A DNA stretch of 64,000 bases from Euptelea pleiosperma (taxonomy: Eukaryota > Streptophyta > Magnoliopsida > Ranunculales > Eupteleaceae): positions 18,421,929-18,485,928 of the forward strand of contig CM068541.1 in NCBI GenBank assembly GCA_035048495.1. Reading direction: 5' to 3'. The notes below the pieces were generated by a model. The model made no database searches. It saw only the letters and a program-made list of their open reading frames with translations, and was not told the DNA's origin. A program made the translations under genes and the position numbers. Shown here in pieces: positions 1-11,471 of this stretch (position 1 is its first letter; each line of letters starts with the position of its first letter).

Positions 1-1250
1 AAGGCAAATAACCTGCCTTGCGTGTTTCCAAACCAATCTATCATGACAAACCATTTCTGACTTCATGGTGCTATTACAACTCTACATAACATCCAATTGA
101 GAGAACACAACATTAATACTGATAAGCAGCAGCAGTACATTTCTGTGAAAAGAATAATGGGAAACAGAAGGCAGGCTAGTACCTCCGGGTACGCTGAGAA
201 TGACTAGTTGTCCTATCCGTAGAATCTGAATTGGAAGTATCGAAAGCTGTAGAAACCATGATCAGATAGATATAAATACCATCAAACCGTGTGGGAAAGA
301 ATCAAAGAACTAAATTACTCTAGCCAAAATACCTGTACAAATTGTTTTATAGGAAGTAATGAAAATGCTTCAGGTGATCCTTGGAAATACATAGGGAAAT
401 CTAAGTTCACTGCCAGGTAGAGTGTGAATTGGCTTCACCAGCAGCACACACAAAAGGAGGCCAAGCATACCATTTGATGCCACCTCCTTTGCCAAACATC
501 AATCACATTGGATCAATCATAAGCATCAAATCCATAGCACTGATTTAGACATATCTAAACAAATTGTCTGCAAAAGAAGTCCATAGATAGGATGATTATT
601 GGTCAATAAATAAAACTCATATTGGCTCTTACTAAATGAATTGTTTGTAAGCAATAAAGAAATGTGGTGCAACAGAAAGGAGTTCTTTAGCTTACAGCTT
701 TTATGCAGATTAGGAATTATTGTTGAGACTCTTCAGGGGATTGTTTACTAACCCCAGCACCAAATTTTTGGAATACAGGCTTTCAACACCTCCCAGAAAA
801 CCATTCTGTTCAGACCAATCCTCCATGTATATGTAACTGACACGCACCCCATATGCATGTCTACATACACCAGAACAGGTTCATATAATTCAGTGTCATT
901 GCCAGAAAAGCGCTCCCAACTGAATACAGAAATCAGATGTGATAAAAAAAATTCAGAATTAGGAGAAGCAACTGAAAAAAAAATTATCTAAAAAAATACA
1001 GCTGATGAGCTTAAGTGATATATGTCTATGGACAGAAATGCAAGATTTCAAACCCTTACACTATATTATTCACTCTCTATTCAAGTTTTGCGCATAGTAG
1101 CGCTTCCAAACTAATGTCATATATGGTCTAGGAATTCAATGGAAGCATAGTTAACTATCTCTTCACCTAAAATGCCTATCTACAATCAGTAAAGCTTTTG
1201 TTTTTAACAATTACACAAGGAAAAGCAGACCAGTATCTAAAATACGTCCA
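1..1250. repeat. Segmental duplication block A, copy 1
   Basis: This stretch matches 48646-49850 almost base for base in the same orientation, with small indels and scattered substitutions. Its last 200 bases (from about 1030) are also repeated at 15330-15545. It holds the exon-like segments listed at 183-486 and otherwise intron-like AT-rich sequence. The copy relation is read directly from the sequence; a shared tandem-duplication origin is inference. Confidence 0.9.
183..486 (-). other. Three exon-like segments of an unidentified gene
   Basis: Three minus-strand segments have consistent splice signals and phases: 471-486 (16 nt), 333-409 (77 nt) and 183-246 (64 nt). Each is preceded by AG and followed by GT. 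Spliced, they would encode a peptide including EVASN, DFPMYFQGSPEAF and SDSTDRTTSHSQR. The same three intervals recur at 49116-49131, 48978-49054 and 48828-48891 with two amino-acid changes in the last. I do not recognise the family. The conserved frame and phase in both copies argue that this was coding; no start or stop is visible, so treat it as a gene fragment or part of a larger intron-rich gene running off the left edge. Confidence 0.4.
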
Positions 1251-3232
1251 AGTCTATTGACTCAAAGAAGTAGTCTCATGATATATGGCTACGGGTGCCA
1301 ATACTTATTTATTATAATAGCAGTGCTAGTCTGTCTACGCCATTGACATAGGTGGCAGAGACAGATACCACCCAAAATGAGCTAGAAGATGGATGCCTAA
1401 GGACTTTCTCAACTTGGTTTTTTTCTGTGAAGTCAACACTGGAGGATAGTGCAGCTAACAAAGGATATCAGCTTCACCATTTCCAATTTGGGACTCGATT
1501 AGGCTGTAAGGGTTGATTTCAAATTGTCCTTTCTACCTCTCTTGATAGGAAACTATATCCCTCTGGACACGACACATCCTAACTCAGACATTTCTTTCTT
1601 GCTCAACTTTTTTTTTCCTTTTGATGAGTACAACTCTTTATAGCTAGCTAGGATCAAAGACTTTATTTCTCTGGACACAGCCTTCCTAACTCATGGATGC
1701 TCAAGGACTTCCTCAACTTCAGTTTTTATCTGCGAAGTCAAAAATGTGGAGATAGTGCAGCCAACTAAGGATATCAGTTTCATCACTTCAAATTTTGGGA
1801 CTCAATTAGGCCGTATGGGTGGATTTCAATGTGTCTTTCTACCTCTCTTGAGAGGAAACTATATTTCTTTGGACAATATATATCCTTCATAAAATATTTC
1901 TTTTCTTTTTTACTTTTTTCCCCTTTCGCTAATAAAAAATTGTTATGGCCAGTTAGGATCAAACACATGAACACAAAGTTGAGACTCAGCATTCACACAT
2001 AACCAAAATTCGATTGGTGAAAACTTGAAAGGAGATAAAGTATAAATAATAAATCAGGGAACCAAAATGCCAATGTAAAGTCAGTAGCCTTTGGTTAACA
2101 AGACATTAATATCATTGGCCCTCCCTAGTATATCAGAGAATAACATGTTTGAATTGGAGCTATGTTGAAAACTAGTACATCCCAGCAGAAATCGATATAA
2201 GTTATACCAGGTATGTCTTGAATTCAGTACAAGTATGTCATGAGCTATGTAACAATGACACCACACGCGCATCAGTGTCTGACCTAGATATGATGTATCT
2301 AATGTGGTGCCTTTGAGAATCCGAAATGTGAACATGTCTATATACTAACAGGATATAGTATTTTAGTTACATTTAAATCAGCAGGGTTTTTAAAAATAAA
2401 AATAAAAATGAGAAAAGAATATATGAAAAGTAAAAGAAATTATTTCAATACACTGTAAAGCTATTTAATAACTCAATAAATACAAGTAGTTTATAAAAGA
2501 AAGACGATCAAACAACTATTGTTGTGTTAAAAATAGTGTGTTAAGGAGGGAACACACTGTCACGAACATTTTCCTCATCAACAATCCCAAATCAAATTCC
2601 AACAAAAACCCAAAAATCCCTATAAATTGGTAATTAGAAAACAAAGCAAAATAAAAGAAAACCCACCTAAATTCACAAAAAAAAGACACCATTTTGTTCA
2701 TGGGCAAACACTTCAAAGCACCATTCAAAAAATCAAACGATAGTGTTTCGAAATCAGATAAGAAAATTACATGTTCTCAAAACACATAAATGACAATCTT
2801 AAAGCAAAAAATTACACAACCTGTACTCAAAACACTCAAATCCAAGAACAAGTAAAAACCTCAACAACAATTACCTACTGTCATAAAAATTAACAAGATA
2901 TGGAGATAAAGATCTGGATCAAGAAAAAGGAAAAAAAAAAAAACAAATGAGATCTCTGTCAAGCAAAGAAAACTTAACTTGTTATCCAAAGAACTCAACT
3001 GAGTTTTGAGTCTACTCTTAACTCAAATCAATTCAATAAACCCCAATTAAGATAACGATGGGTCTTTGAGCTTTTCTGGGTTTTTTATCTTCCTTAACTA
3101 TATGCGAATAAAAAGCGACATAAATAGAAGTCACATGGAAATGCACTTCCAATTAGAACCCCAACCCAATCTAACAACAACAAATTTTTCAGTAAAAATT
3201 CAGGCAGCTGTGGGACATCCACATATAAAAAG
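1251..3232. repeat. AT-rich duplicated spacer with an internal tandem repeat
   Basis: A unit of about 180 bp at 1385-1560 is repeated in diverged form at 1690-1875; both carry the same 'rest of the exon' look on the minus strand but with stops. The pair recurs at 15575-16060, and one unit at 46720-46960. From about 2080 to 3232 the sequence is AT-rich. The part at 2560-2730 resembles 8640-8700, 22860-22980 and 35750-35800 and looks like intron or 5' leader sequence. I see no supportable gene. Confidence 0.6.
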
Positions 3233-3285
3233 CTATATATATATATATATATGTGCATGTGTGTGTGCGTGTGCGTGTGTGTGTC
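3233..3285. repeat. Compound (TA)n-(TG)n microsatellite
   Basis: An uninterrupted AT dinucleotide run passes directly into a TG run with a few C interruptions. Short ORFs across it on both strands are by-products of the repeat. Confidence 0.95.
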
Positions 3286-3611
3286 TTTTTGCCAAACTGT
3301 ATAACTGGAGCAAAAGAAAGCTGAACAAGACAGATTAAAATTCATAGTGTTTATTGAAATACACATGGACATTGTTAACTAAAGAAGTTCATGGATGTAA
3401 TGGACAGGATCCCCAAAGTTCTCCTAATACTACTCAAACTAGACATAAAAGAAAATTTCTCCTAAATATTCCAGAAATTGACTCATGAAACTAATTCCAA
3501 AATTAGTAACTAACATTACAAATGTTGCCAAATAGTAGTCCTACTAAAATTTAGAAACTAAACAAAAACTAAATTAAAAACCATCCTAAGACCAAAAACT
3601 ATAGAACATAC

Positions 3612-4779
3612 AGTCTGGTCTAGATACGTGCCTTCAAAATGGCCAGTCTTTTGAAGCCAAGTATAACATTGCAAGACCTGGATTTAAGTATTGGTGATCA
3701 CCATCAAGCCGAAGTTGGAGACCATTCAAAAAGCTGATATCCAAAGGGTGTGCTACTTGGAGAGGTACCTGTAACCAACATGAAGTAAATACTATGGGTT
3801 AAAGTTTACAAACTTGATTCTTGATACCCTTACATAGCATACACTAGACTGCTACACTTAACCAAACCCAGGCTGGACAACATGTTACATAAAATTAAAT
3901 AAATGAAGGGGCATCCCTTTTCTAAGGGCATACCTAGGATCCAGTCCCGCTAGTTACTTATGATGTAACCAGTTCCGGTCCACCTGAATTGATCTCTGTC
4001 ACCAAAAAAGAGAAGGCTAGAAAGCTCAGCAAGTTGACATATGGCTTGGGCTGCTGACTGGATTGAGTCATTCAAAATCTACCAAGTCAGAAAGTCAACT
4101 GATCCATGGAACTTTAAAAAGATAACCACTTGGTCAAGTTTTGCAAATTGTTTCATTACTTGGTGATTTACCGAGTTCTAAGTAACCTGACCAAGTACTG
4201 TTGTTCTCTCATACAAGAGCAATCAACGAACGGTCAACATTATTTTATCTGTTTTAAAAATTGACATTTTTACATTTCTTGAATATAAAACTAAAGTTCA
4301 CAAGTGGTCCTAGTCAGCAAATTGACTTTCCCAAGTAAAGTTCTATAGTTTAGGGAGTTCAGTCAGAAGTTCTCTAACATTGAGTGGAAGGTACAACTTA
4401 CATCCAATTCAAAAGCCTTCTTCTACAGAACGGACATTACTTCGTCGAGTTGAGGCACAGTAAAGGCTGGAACTCCAAAATAGGAACATCTACCTGCTTC
4501 ATAAAGATTATAAAATCAGAAGAAAGGTTATGTTTTTGCATCCACTTGATTCATACACATAAGATCCATGGAATAAGCTTGTATTCATATCAAACAAGAT
4601 TAAAATGAAATGCCCATGGAAAGCAATTGCAAAATGAGAGCATTCCCTCAAGGTATAAAGATTAAAAAGAAAATGAACAATGTCATGCAATAGACCTGTT
4701 CTGCTAAGAATATCTTGAAGGCAAACAACACAAAGAAGTGGAAGTAAGTAGGCATTGGTACATCTTCATTAGATTTCCC
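3612..4779 (-). pseudogene. FPGS: Folylpolyglutamate synthase gene fragment, broken
   Basis: FPGS adds glutamate tails to folates. Three minus-strand exons are visible. Exon 4696-4779 (28 codons, between AG and GT) contains EDVPMPTYFHFF and FKIFLAEQ, a hallmark plant FPGS block. Exon 4402-4493 opens with VDVPILE, then jumps to GVPAFTVPQLDE, so the family's conserved middle (the glycine-rich segment and what follows) is missing. Exon 3612-3768 begins VPLQVAHPLD and contains LDGDHQYLNPGLA. Lesions: the internal deletion at the exon-2 junction, a TAG at 4423-4425 and a frameshift in the last exon, after which another frame continues with LQKTGHFEGTYLDQ. The N-terminal ATP-binding part and the C-terminal domain are absent. 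Family assignment is from recalled conserved motifs; being a pseudogene follows from the lesions. Parts of its introns recur at 16075-16305. Confidence 0.8.
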
Positions 4780-6713
4780 CTGCACACCAACAAAAGAAAA
4801 ATTGCAGGAGAATTAACATTGCAAGAGAATACATTGTTGCAAAGAAATGGTTCATAATTAATGCAGATAAAAATAAAGAACAGATGTCACTCTTTTCCTT
4901 TTTTCTTAGTAATAATAAAAATCATCGGATAAGGCATACGTGTTCGAAGGGCTGTCAAAGATTATGTGACAGAAAATAAAAATTGAAAAAGAAGAAGATA
5001 AACACATGAATAAGAAGTTCCATTTGTCCTTGGTGATAGACTAATAGATATTATGTTTTGAGTCATCTGAACCTTTAGATAATTGAAAATTAAATTGAAG
5101 TGATCGCCCTTGTTGGACTATTGACAGGATCGTTTAGTAACCAAAGAATAGACGCCATCTAAGGCCTCCTCATAAGGAGATACTCTGCTTAGGCGATCCA
5201 GAGTCATCTACTGCTACACCACTGTTCAAGTAAAAAAGCAAAAAATTTTGAAACCCATGATCATCACATCTATTTTATGGTTTTGAAGAAGAAATATAAG
5301 AAGAAAATGTAGAAAAACAGAGAAGGTACATATCAGCAACCATTTGATATATTTTTTTTGCTACGGATTGGTGGTACCGGACATGCGAGTTGTCGTCCAC
5401 ATTGAGTTGGCTGATGGAAAGAGTAAAGTATATCATTATTATTGTTCCTATGCTCGACCCGCCAAAGATAAAACACCCAATTTGAACATTTCTAATGCTT
5501 GTTGGATGAAATCACAACCATAAAAAGGACTTTCCCTGACAGATTTAATCCATCATAAAAGGCCTTTGAGATGGATAGTATCTGTCACATGATCCATTGC
5601 AAAAGGGTGAGCCACAAAAGGTATTGCGAAGGATTATATCCGTTGGTTTTGTTGTAAATACTGACGGACAGTTGTGAGTGTGTCGTTGAAAAACAACGTA
5701 CTAGTTCGTTGTAGGGACTGTAATTATTAAAAAAAAAACATAGTGATGGTCTGCTGAGCTGCTCCTCAACAGATCATCCCTGCTTTTTCTTCTTGTAACT
5801 TCTGATAATCAGATTTCTACTCTTCCACGATTGTGTTCCGTCCCGTCCATCAGTTCTCATAGTTCACTGGTGGGCCAGATAAGACCCAGAAGGCTCCAGG
5901 GAGAAGTATATGATGTATTTCTAGGAGGTAAATTCCAACTGAAAACAGGACAGCTCTGATGTGAGTGGTGTCACATATCGGACAAACAGAATACAAGCAG
6001 CAACTTTTTGTTATTTTTGTATATGAAAAAATAACAAAAACATCTATTTTGAGTAAAAAAAATTGTCAATAAATTGAGTGAAACTGGTATGCCAGTGCTA
6101 GTTTATTTCAACGTCTCTAGAAATTTATCTCATCATCATCATTAAAATATACACAAGCATTCAAATTTAGAAGATTTGCCATAATTTGAAAACCATGGGA
6201 GAAGTGGTATGCCAGTGCTAGTTTATTTGATATGAAACTGGCATTAGTTACCCATATATATCCAATATCACATCTGTAACATTAGCGCCTATAATAAGTT
6301 AATAATCATGATGAAGACAAAAAGAGTCTGTCTCCATGATACTTACACACTAAGTTAACTGGAAGTCTTAATATATATAAAAAAAAACAAAAACCTAAGC
6401 ACAACAATCCAACAGATAACTGAGATTAAAAATTGAACAAGATCTGTTTTATAATTTGAGAGTATAAGAGTGTCTTGCTGCATCCGATGGTAACAATAAG
6501 ATCATATGATCGTTTTATGCTCGATTCACAAATGGTGCATTTGGATGATGACATGGAAGAGTAAATAAGAGAAAGTGTTCAGTGCACTACCTCGACCACT
6601 ATCCTTATGCATTGAGTTGTGTTCTCTAAACCAGCGGACTGTGATAAAGGTACTCCAATACTACTGCACTGCAATTAATAACAACAAACACCACTAAAAT
6701 GAATTTTGCTTAC
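4780..6713. repeat. AT-rich duplicated intergenic mosaic
   Basis: No supportable gene. About 5095-5500 matches 19170-19500, 21745-22020 and 61960-62155. About 6120-6460 matches 19665-19980 and 59410-59600. Between them, about 5515-5790 is not in the other copies and looks like a DNA-transposon remnant: it begins with a short 'actttccctgac' segment typical of CACTA-type ends and closes with an imperfect hairpin at 5745-5785. That hairpin motif recurs at 10300 and 26150. The transposon reading is tentative. Confidence 0.5.
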
Positions 6714-7260
6714 CCATCCTGGGCTGAATAGGTCAGAACTTTGCCATTTACATCATCAAATTCAATGAAACTAGGCCACTTCAATGATTCTGATTCAAAG
6801 AGTCCAGCATCCAGTTGATTCCTTGTAATATACCTACAAAAATTCTATCCAACAGTGTCATTACCATAGATCTAAAAGCTGGACCAGCCTAAAAAAAGTG
6901 TGAATTCAAAAATGGGGAGGCTAGTTCAATTTTGCTACCTTCCAACATGATAAAGCTCCAATGCATTATAAACATGTACACTGAGGACGTACTTGACTGG
7001 CTGGATGATATAATGTTCAGGAATTGAGTATCTTAATCAATACGAGTAGTCATACATTTCAAAGAGCTAAAGTGATCAGAGGCATAAACTGATATTGTTA
7101 TGAGTGACTCATTGCTCTTGTTGTAGAAAATATTCCAAATTAATCACCTCGTCAGGGCTGATATTCAGGAAGCATATATATTTGTTGGATGCTGCCAAGA
7201 ACAGTCAGAAGAGACCAGGAAGATTGTAAAGATGTCGAGGTGGCAAAACCTGCAGACTCC
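6714..7260 (-). pseudogene. Two exon remnants of a conserved plant protein
   Basis: Exon 6714-6833 (AG before, GT after on the minus strand) reads open in one frame with FESESLKWPSFIEFDDVNG and KVLTYSAQD. Further upstream, about 7095-7200 contains NISPDEVI, then after a frameshift IFYNKSNESLITISVYASD and FSSLKCMTTRI before a stop. These strings resemble a conserved plant protein with a beta-propeller-like character that I recall but cannot name with certainty. The same pieces occur at 20175-20300 (first block only) and at 59803-59937 plus 60190-60290, where the exon also has an insertion. All copies have frame damage, so these are gene shards carried by the duplications. Confidence 0.5.
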
Positions 7261-8029
7261 CTTTGGTTCTACCACCTTAGCTGCCACATATAAAGAAAAC
7301 CCCACCACTCATGAGAAGAGTTCTACAATCCGCACCCACCAACCATTCGCAGAAGAGTCAAATCAAGGAGGCACCTGTTGGGGGATGGGGTTCCTTTGTG
7401 GATGGCTCTCAATCGATACACCATTTTTATATTCTTCTTTCAATTTTTTTTTTCGCTAGGCTTTTCTTTCAATTTTTTGCTTGAAACTTGATAGAATTGC
7501 AAAAAGAGAAAAAAAAAATGAAATGGACCTCAATTACACCAAGATGACCATAGAATAACTACACGAGATTGTTTGAGACACGCTTCACTTATGCATCTGA
7601 ATTTTGGGGGGAAGGGAAGAGAAAAATGATCCCCACTGAGACTGAATGAATGGTCTGGATCAATGACCATATAAGTGGGGGACCATGTGTATGGCAATGA
7701 AGGAAAGTAGTAGGGATAGGAAATTTAAATAAATTGAGGGTGATGGATGGGAGATGTTACTTAACTACAGGTGCTATCATCATATTCACACACACACACA
7801 CACATGTTTCTTGATATAGAAAACCAAAAAGACCATGACATGTTACAAAAATAAACTGCGTGTTGTGTTCGCGTATGAACTATGAATAGAAGAATTTAAA
7901 CACAAATCTGATAAAACAGAACAACTCATGAAGAATTAAGCAATCAGGAGTATTGTAAACTTAAGGACAACAAACATGTATATTACGAAAAAAAAATAAG
8001 CAGCAGCAAAAGAAGAAATTGATCCTAAC
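7261..8029. repeat. Duplicated spacer, unit i
   Basis: The block around 7232-7460 recurs at 20318-20560 and 60351-60580. Each copy has a short plus-strand ORF of about 75 codons starting MSRWQN or similar, but its frame is not kept between copies, so it is not annotated as coding. A (CA)n run at 7785-7805 and poly-A tracts follow. The right part (from about 7670) belongs to the young duplication shared with 54950 onward. Confidence 0.6.
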
Positions 8030-8386
8030 CTTATCTGGGTTCCAAAAGGATCCTCTAATGGAGCTCTGATTTTTGTGGATCTATGAATAGAACTAAGGTC
8101 ATTTTCTTCTTTCTTCTTTCTTCTTTCTTCTTCTTGTTCTTCTCTTACAAAGGCTTCTTAGAAACTGAATGTATCTCCATGCCTTTGAGTCGCAACCAGT
8201 AGAGATCAGAAAAATAAAAAAAATAAGTCATTTTTTTACCTACCCAAATTCATCTTGATCTTAGAATCAAGGCTGAAACTGTGCATATCAATTAGAACCA
8301 CTGGTACATCTTTGTTACATTCTTCATTGAGAATCACCAAAAAACAACAACTCAATCTTCCTTTGTCAGCCAGTGTAATTGTAGAA
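8030..8386 (-). other. Three-exon shard of an unidentified gene, unit i
   Basis: On the minus strand 8244-8386 is open and contains ADKGRLSCCFLVILNEEC and VVLIDMHSFSLDSKIKMN, followed by GTAGGT. Segment 8149-8182 contains MEIHSVSKKPL and is followed by GTAAGA. Segment 8030-8080 contains STKIRAPLEDPFGTQIR and is followed by GT. The phases join without a stop. The family is not recognised. Related copies lie at 20930-21270, 34684-35045, 54470-54835, 55310-55690 and 61138-61495. A TTCTTTC microsatellite lies in the intron (about 8101-8135) and is longer in the 55.4 kb copy. No start codon or downstream exon was found. Confidence 0.45.
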
Positions 8387-9007
8387 TTAAGAAAAAAAAA
8401 ATCCAAAACCAAGAAAATGGAGGATTAAGTTCAAAACAGATTAAGTTCCAAAAGCTATTACTTCCAAAACCACCCACACCCCTACTTCAACAAAAATTCA
8501 AAATCAAACTGAAACCCAAACCAGAATTCCAATGTAGGGCTAAACAAACTGAAAACCCAAACCAGGAACGCCAAGTATCTCTCGTTATAAACCCAAACCA
8601 ACTCTCCTCTCCACTCCTCTCATCAACAACCACCACAAATCAAATTCCAATAAAAACACAAAAATCCCTAAACAACAATTACACACTACTGTCTTACAAA
8701 TTAACAAGATGTGGAGATACACATCAAACTCAAGGAAAAAAAAAAGATCTCTGTTAAGCAAAGAAACTCAATTGAACAGTATAATTAGAGCAAAAAAAAG
8801 CTGAACAAGATATATTGAAATTCTTAATTCCGTGTTTAAATTGTATGTTGATTTACATAAACAGAATAATAAAAATGCAGAAAAATCTGAATCAGATGAG
8901 GTTTCATTTTACCCCAAAAATAAAGAATCAGAGGCACTTTACAGAACGCGAACAAAAAAAATGAGGCTTCTTCAGAGAACCGAAACCCTACAATATGGTT
9001 CAGGTTT
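8387..9007. other. AT-rich spacer downstream of B3 copy 1
   Basis: A-rich sequence with no convincing coding signal, matched in the other units (22640-23400, 35560-36080 and 55700-56310). It includes the presumed 3' untranslated region of the minus-strand B3 ORF. I see nothing else in it. Confidence 0.6.
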
Positions 9008-9727
9008 TTAATGAGAACCGCTGGTGCTAGCACCATCATCATATCTTCTTCGAACATTGATTGCAAAACCGAGTTTGGACTCTCCTCCACCTTGGGGTTG
9101 TTTCAATCGGAAGGCCCAAAGCTGTATTGTATCATTCTCTTTTAGCCCATTCGCTTCCACAAAAGAGCTCCACTGTTTGTTCAAAACATACTGCTCAAGA
9201 CTCCGCCATCGTGTCAAGTTGAGCTTCGACAACCGCCCCATGGGGTCCACCACCTGCACTTCCACAATCCCCAGCTTCTTCTTGTCTTCTAACAATATTG
9301 CCTTCTCTGCCTCCGTCAAGTAATCTATCAATGCTTTGCTCCTGGGTAAAAATAGACGTCCGTGAGTTCGGTTGACATCACTGAAGAAAAGCTGCTTTTC
9401 CGTCAGCCAAACAGGGGTGGTGCCGCCATTTCCATTAATCGTGTCCATCAATAAAGTAGGAATCGGTTGTGGTGGGGTTGATGGTAGGTCCATCACTGCT
9501 CTTGGAACCTTCTCCCTATTCCATTTGTTCTTCTTCTTGGTGATCACCTTCTTAGGTGCAAGGAAGGCAATCTTCTTCGCTTTGTTTTTGGTGCTCGTAC
9601 ACGTCTTGACTGGACATTCCCCTTCACGTTTGCCGTCACTGTTCTTGAAGCTGGGGCGAGGGCGTTCCTCCTCCGCAACATCTAACAGTGCCCCGAACTT
9701 CTTCCAATTTCCCTTGAATGTATACAT
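9008..9727 (-). CDS. B3 domain (DUF313-type) protein, copy 1
   Basis: Intact 239-codon ORF for a plant B3-family DNA-binding protein, presumed nuclear. The N-terminus (1-20, MYTFKGNWKKFGALLDV) resembles the short leader of plant DUF313/B3 proteins. A lysine-rich stretch at 50-72 could serve as nuclear localisation signal, followed by a proline-rich linker (81-92). The B3 fold spans about residues 109-207: KQLFFSDVNRTHGRLFLP, VVDPMGRLSKLNLTRWRS, a conserved W at 186 and NGLKENDTIQLWAFR at the end. The tail is GESKLGFAINVRR and Ser/Gly-rich. The size fits a single-exon family member. The start is the first Met; a CT-rich leader lies upstream and an inverted-repeat element beyond about 9.98 kb. 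It is nearly identical to 56312-57031 (five substitutions). Expression and targets are unknown. Confidence 0.8.
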   Translation of the reverse strand: MYTFKGNWKKFGALLDVAEEERPRPSFKNSDGKREGECPVKTCTSTKNKAKKIAFLAPKKVITKKKNKWNREKVPRAVMDLPSTPPQPIPTLLMDTINGNGGTTPVWLTEKQLFFSDVNRTHGRLFLPRSKALIDYLTEAEKAILLEDKKKLGIVEVQVVDPMGRLSKLNLTRWRSLEQYVLNKQWSSFVEANGLKENDTIQLWAFRLKQPQGGGESKLGFAINVRRRYDDGASTSGSH

Positions 9728-9960
9728 TTAGGTGAGAACGAGAAGCAGAGAGAATTCTTGAGAACGAGACAAATTTAGGAGAGAACGAGAGAGGTTTATG
9801 AGAGAACGAGCTGTGGGTTCTGAAATAAAACAGAGCTGCTCTTCGTAGTTGGGTTGGGCGGGTTTTTGAAGTTTTCAATTTAGAAAGTTTCCTGCATGTC
9901 CCAACGTTGCACTCCATCAACGGCAGCTGTATGTGCCACGTTGCACACTCCTGAAAACAA
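9728..9960 (-). promoter_or_regulatory. CT-rich leader and proximal promoter of B3 copy 1
   Basis: Read on the minus strand this segment is a pyrimidine-rich leader with repeated CTCGTTCTC-like units directly before the ATG. The same leader precedes the copies at 24095 and 57031. A 94-codon ORF overlaps here out of frame and is not kept in unit ii, so I treat the segment as untranslated. No clear TATA box was found. Confidence 0.4.
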
Positions 9961-10016
9961 CGCGAACCTTTTGGAAACCGTTATACAGAACCACACCTGG
10001 TCAGTAGCTACCTGAT

Positions 10017-10740
10017 GAGTAACTTTTATCACAAGTTGTTGAGACGGAAGCCGGTCACAGCACTCAATACGAGCCACGCGGCTTACTATTAGAGGACGAT
10101 GACGGCATAGATGTTAGGCCAGTCACTCGGTGGACAGGTACACAAAAAATCATCAGACTGATTCGTGATTTCTAACCGATTCGATTGAAGTTATTTTCAA
10201 GGGTTGATTTTAACGGTAGGAATTTGAGCATTATTTGGGTGCAAAAATCCAAAGGTTGTAAATCACTAATCAGGCTGATTTTTGGTTTATTGAGCTGCTC
10301 TCAGGAGATAATTCCCATTTTTTCTGCAATCTGTACAGTAGTTGGTTATGAGGCGAGGTAAGATCGTGGTGGATTGCCTACTTGCATGTAAAGCTGGGCC
10401 TCACTCCAAAATTGAAACCCAGGCCCAGCCCGTAGCCCAGTCTATAGTCGAGGCAATGGGCTTAGTCCTAGGGCGGGCCGTGGGCTTGGTAATGGGCTGG
10501 GCAGCAGGCCATGAATCTTTAGCTCATTTTGTGGACCTACACTCAAAAAATCAGCCTGATTGCTGATTTCTAGCTGTTGGATTTTTACAATTTTTATAAT
10601 GGGTTCGTGAACAGGCCTATGGATGTGTTCCAAGCCCGTGATAAAAGAACACTCAAATCCAACTATTATAATTTACTAATCAGGCTGATTTTTGGTATAT
10701 AGCTCCAAGGAATGGCCCAAACATACATGACTCAGTGGGT
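10017..10740. mobile_element. MULE-like inverted-repeat element remnants upstream of B3 copy 1
   Basis: The left end (GAGTAACTTTTATCACAAG, 10017 on) matches the terminus of the complete element at 17976-18381. The characteristic inner motif 'aatcagcctgatt ... gatttctaacc' and its inverse follow. The right terminus is missing; the sequence breaks at about 10290 into a hairpin segment also seen at 26150. A second element of the same style (about 10520-10760) follows a 'gggccgggcc'-rich patch. The whole arrangement is repeated at 57320-58070. Confidence 0.6.
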
Positions 10741-11033
10741 TCAAGAGAGTGTACCACGTGGCATTTCATGCAATGGTCAGAAATTACCAGAAAAAAAAAT
10801 GAAATGACCACAACCTTCAATTTAATGGAATATTCAGGAAAAATAATTTATCCAAAAAATATACAGAAAAAAAATGCATGGGAAAAGTTCACCATCATCA
10901 TTTCTCCCGATCATCCAAATGTTCAGCAAACCTTTGCATTGGCCAAAATCTGGAGTGTTAAGAATAATCTAAAGCAACAAAATACATGTTGGATGTTGAT
11001 GACATGTATGTGCCCAACCTTCATTAATTCAAA

Positions 11034-11170
11034 GGATCGCTCTACGGGCACCCCACTTGGACCAAAATACACCCCCCCCTCTCTTTCTCTACTGTAACTC
11101 TCTCCCCCCACTCTTTCTCTCTGTCTCTCTCTTTACTGTAACTCTCTCTCCCCACTCTCTCTCTCTCTTG

Positions 11171-11202
<32 letters not shown>

Positions 11203-11471
11203 GTACCTCTCTCTCTCACTCTCCCTTCTCTCTCTCTCTCTCTCCGGCTTTTTACCTCCATGGTGTTGCACTACCGTGGGGACTAAAGCTCAGGGGAGCG
11301 AGAGAGAGAGAGAGAGAGTGAGTGAGGTATAGAGAGAGAGAGGGTAGAGTGAGAGATAGAAGGGGGGAGTTATAGTAAAGAGAGATAGGAACAGAGAGAG
11401 AAGGAGAAGGGGCGGGGAAGGGGTGAAGGGAGGGGTATTTTGGTCCAAGTGGGGTGCCCGTAGAGCGATCC
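11034..11471. mobile_element. MULE-type MITE with CT/GA core, copy 1
   Basis: Terminal inverted repeats of about 36 bp (GGATCGCTCTACGGGCACC ... its complement) are flanked by a perfect 9-bp direct repeat TAATTCAAA at 11025-11033 and 11472-11480. A 9-bp target duplication is the signature of Mutator-like elements. The core is a long CT tract, a short hairpin around 'ccatggtgttgcactaccgtgg', then a GA tract. It has no coding capacity; ORFs across it are low-complexity artefacts. The orthologous insertion is at 58337-58685. Confidence 0.85.

Noticed and set aside
7232..7459. 75-codon ORF starting MSRWQNLQTPFG, also at 20.3 and 60.3 kb
   Set aside because: The start or frame is not kept in all copies and differences fall evenly on all codon positions; likely non-coding on this strand.
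9372..9731. 119-codon plus-strand ORF opposite the B3 gene, repeated in the other copies
   Set aside because: It is the antisense of conserved B3 coding sequence; its conservation is explained by the minus-strand gene.
9636..9920. 94-codon minus-strand ORF overlapping the B3 start, present in copies 1 and 4
   Set aside because: Only the very young duplicate shares it, unit ii does not keep it, and it lies in a CT-rich leader.
11057..11332. Leu/Ser-rich ORF and Arg/Glu-rich ORF on opposite strands
   Set aside because: Both are readings of the (CT)n/(GA)n core of the MITE.
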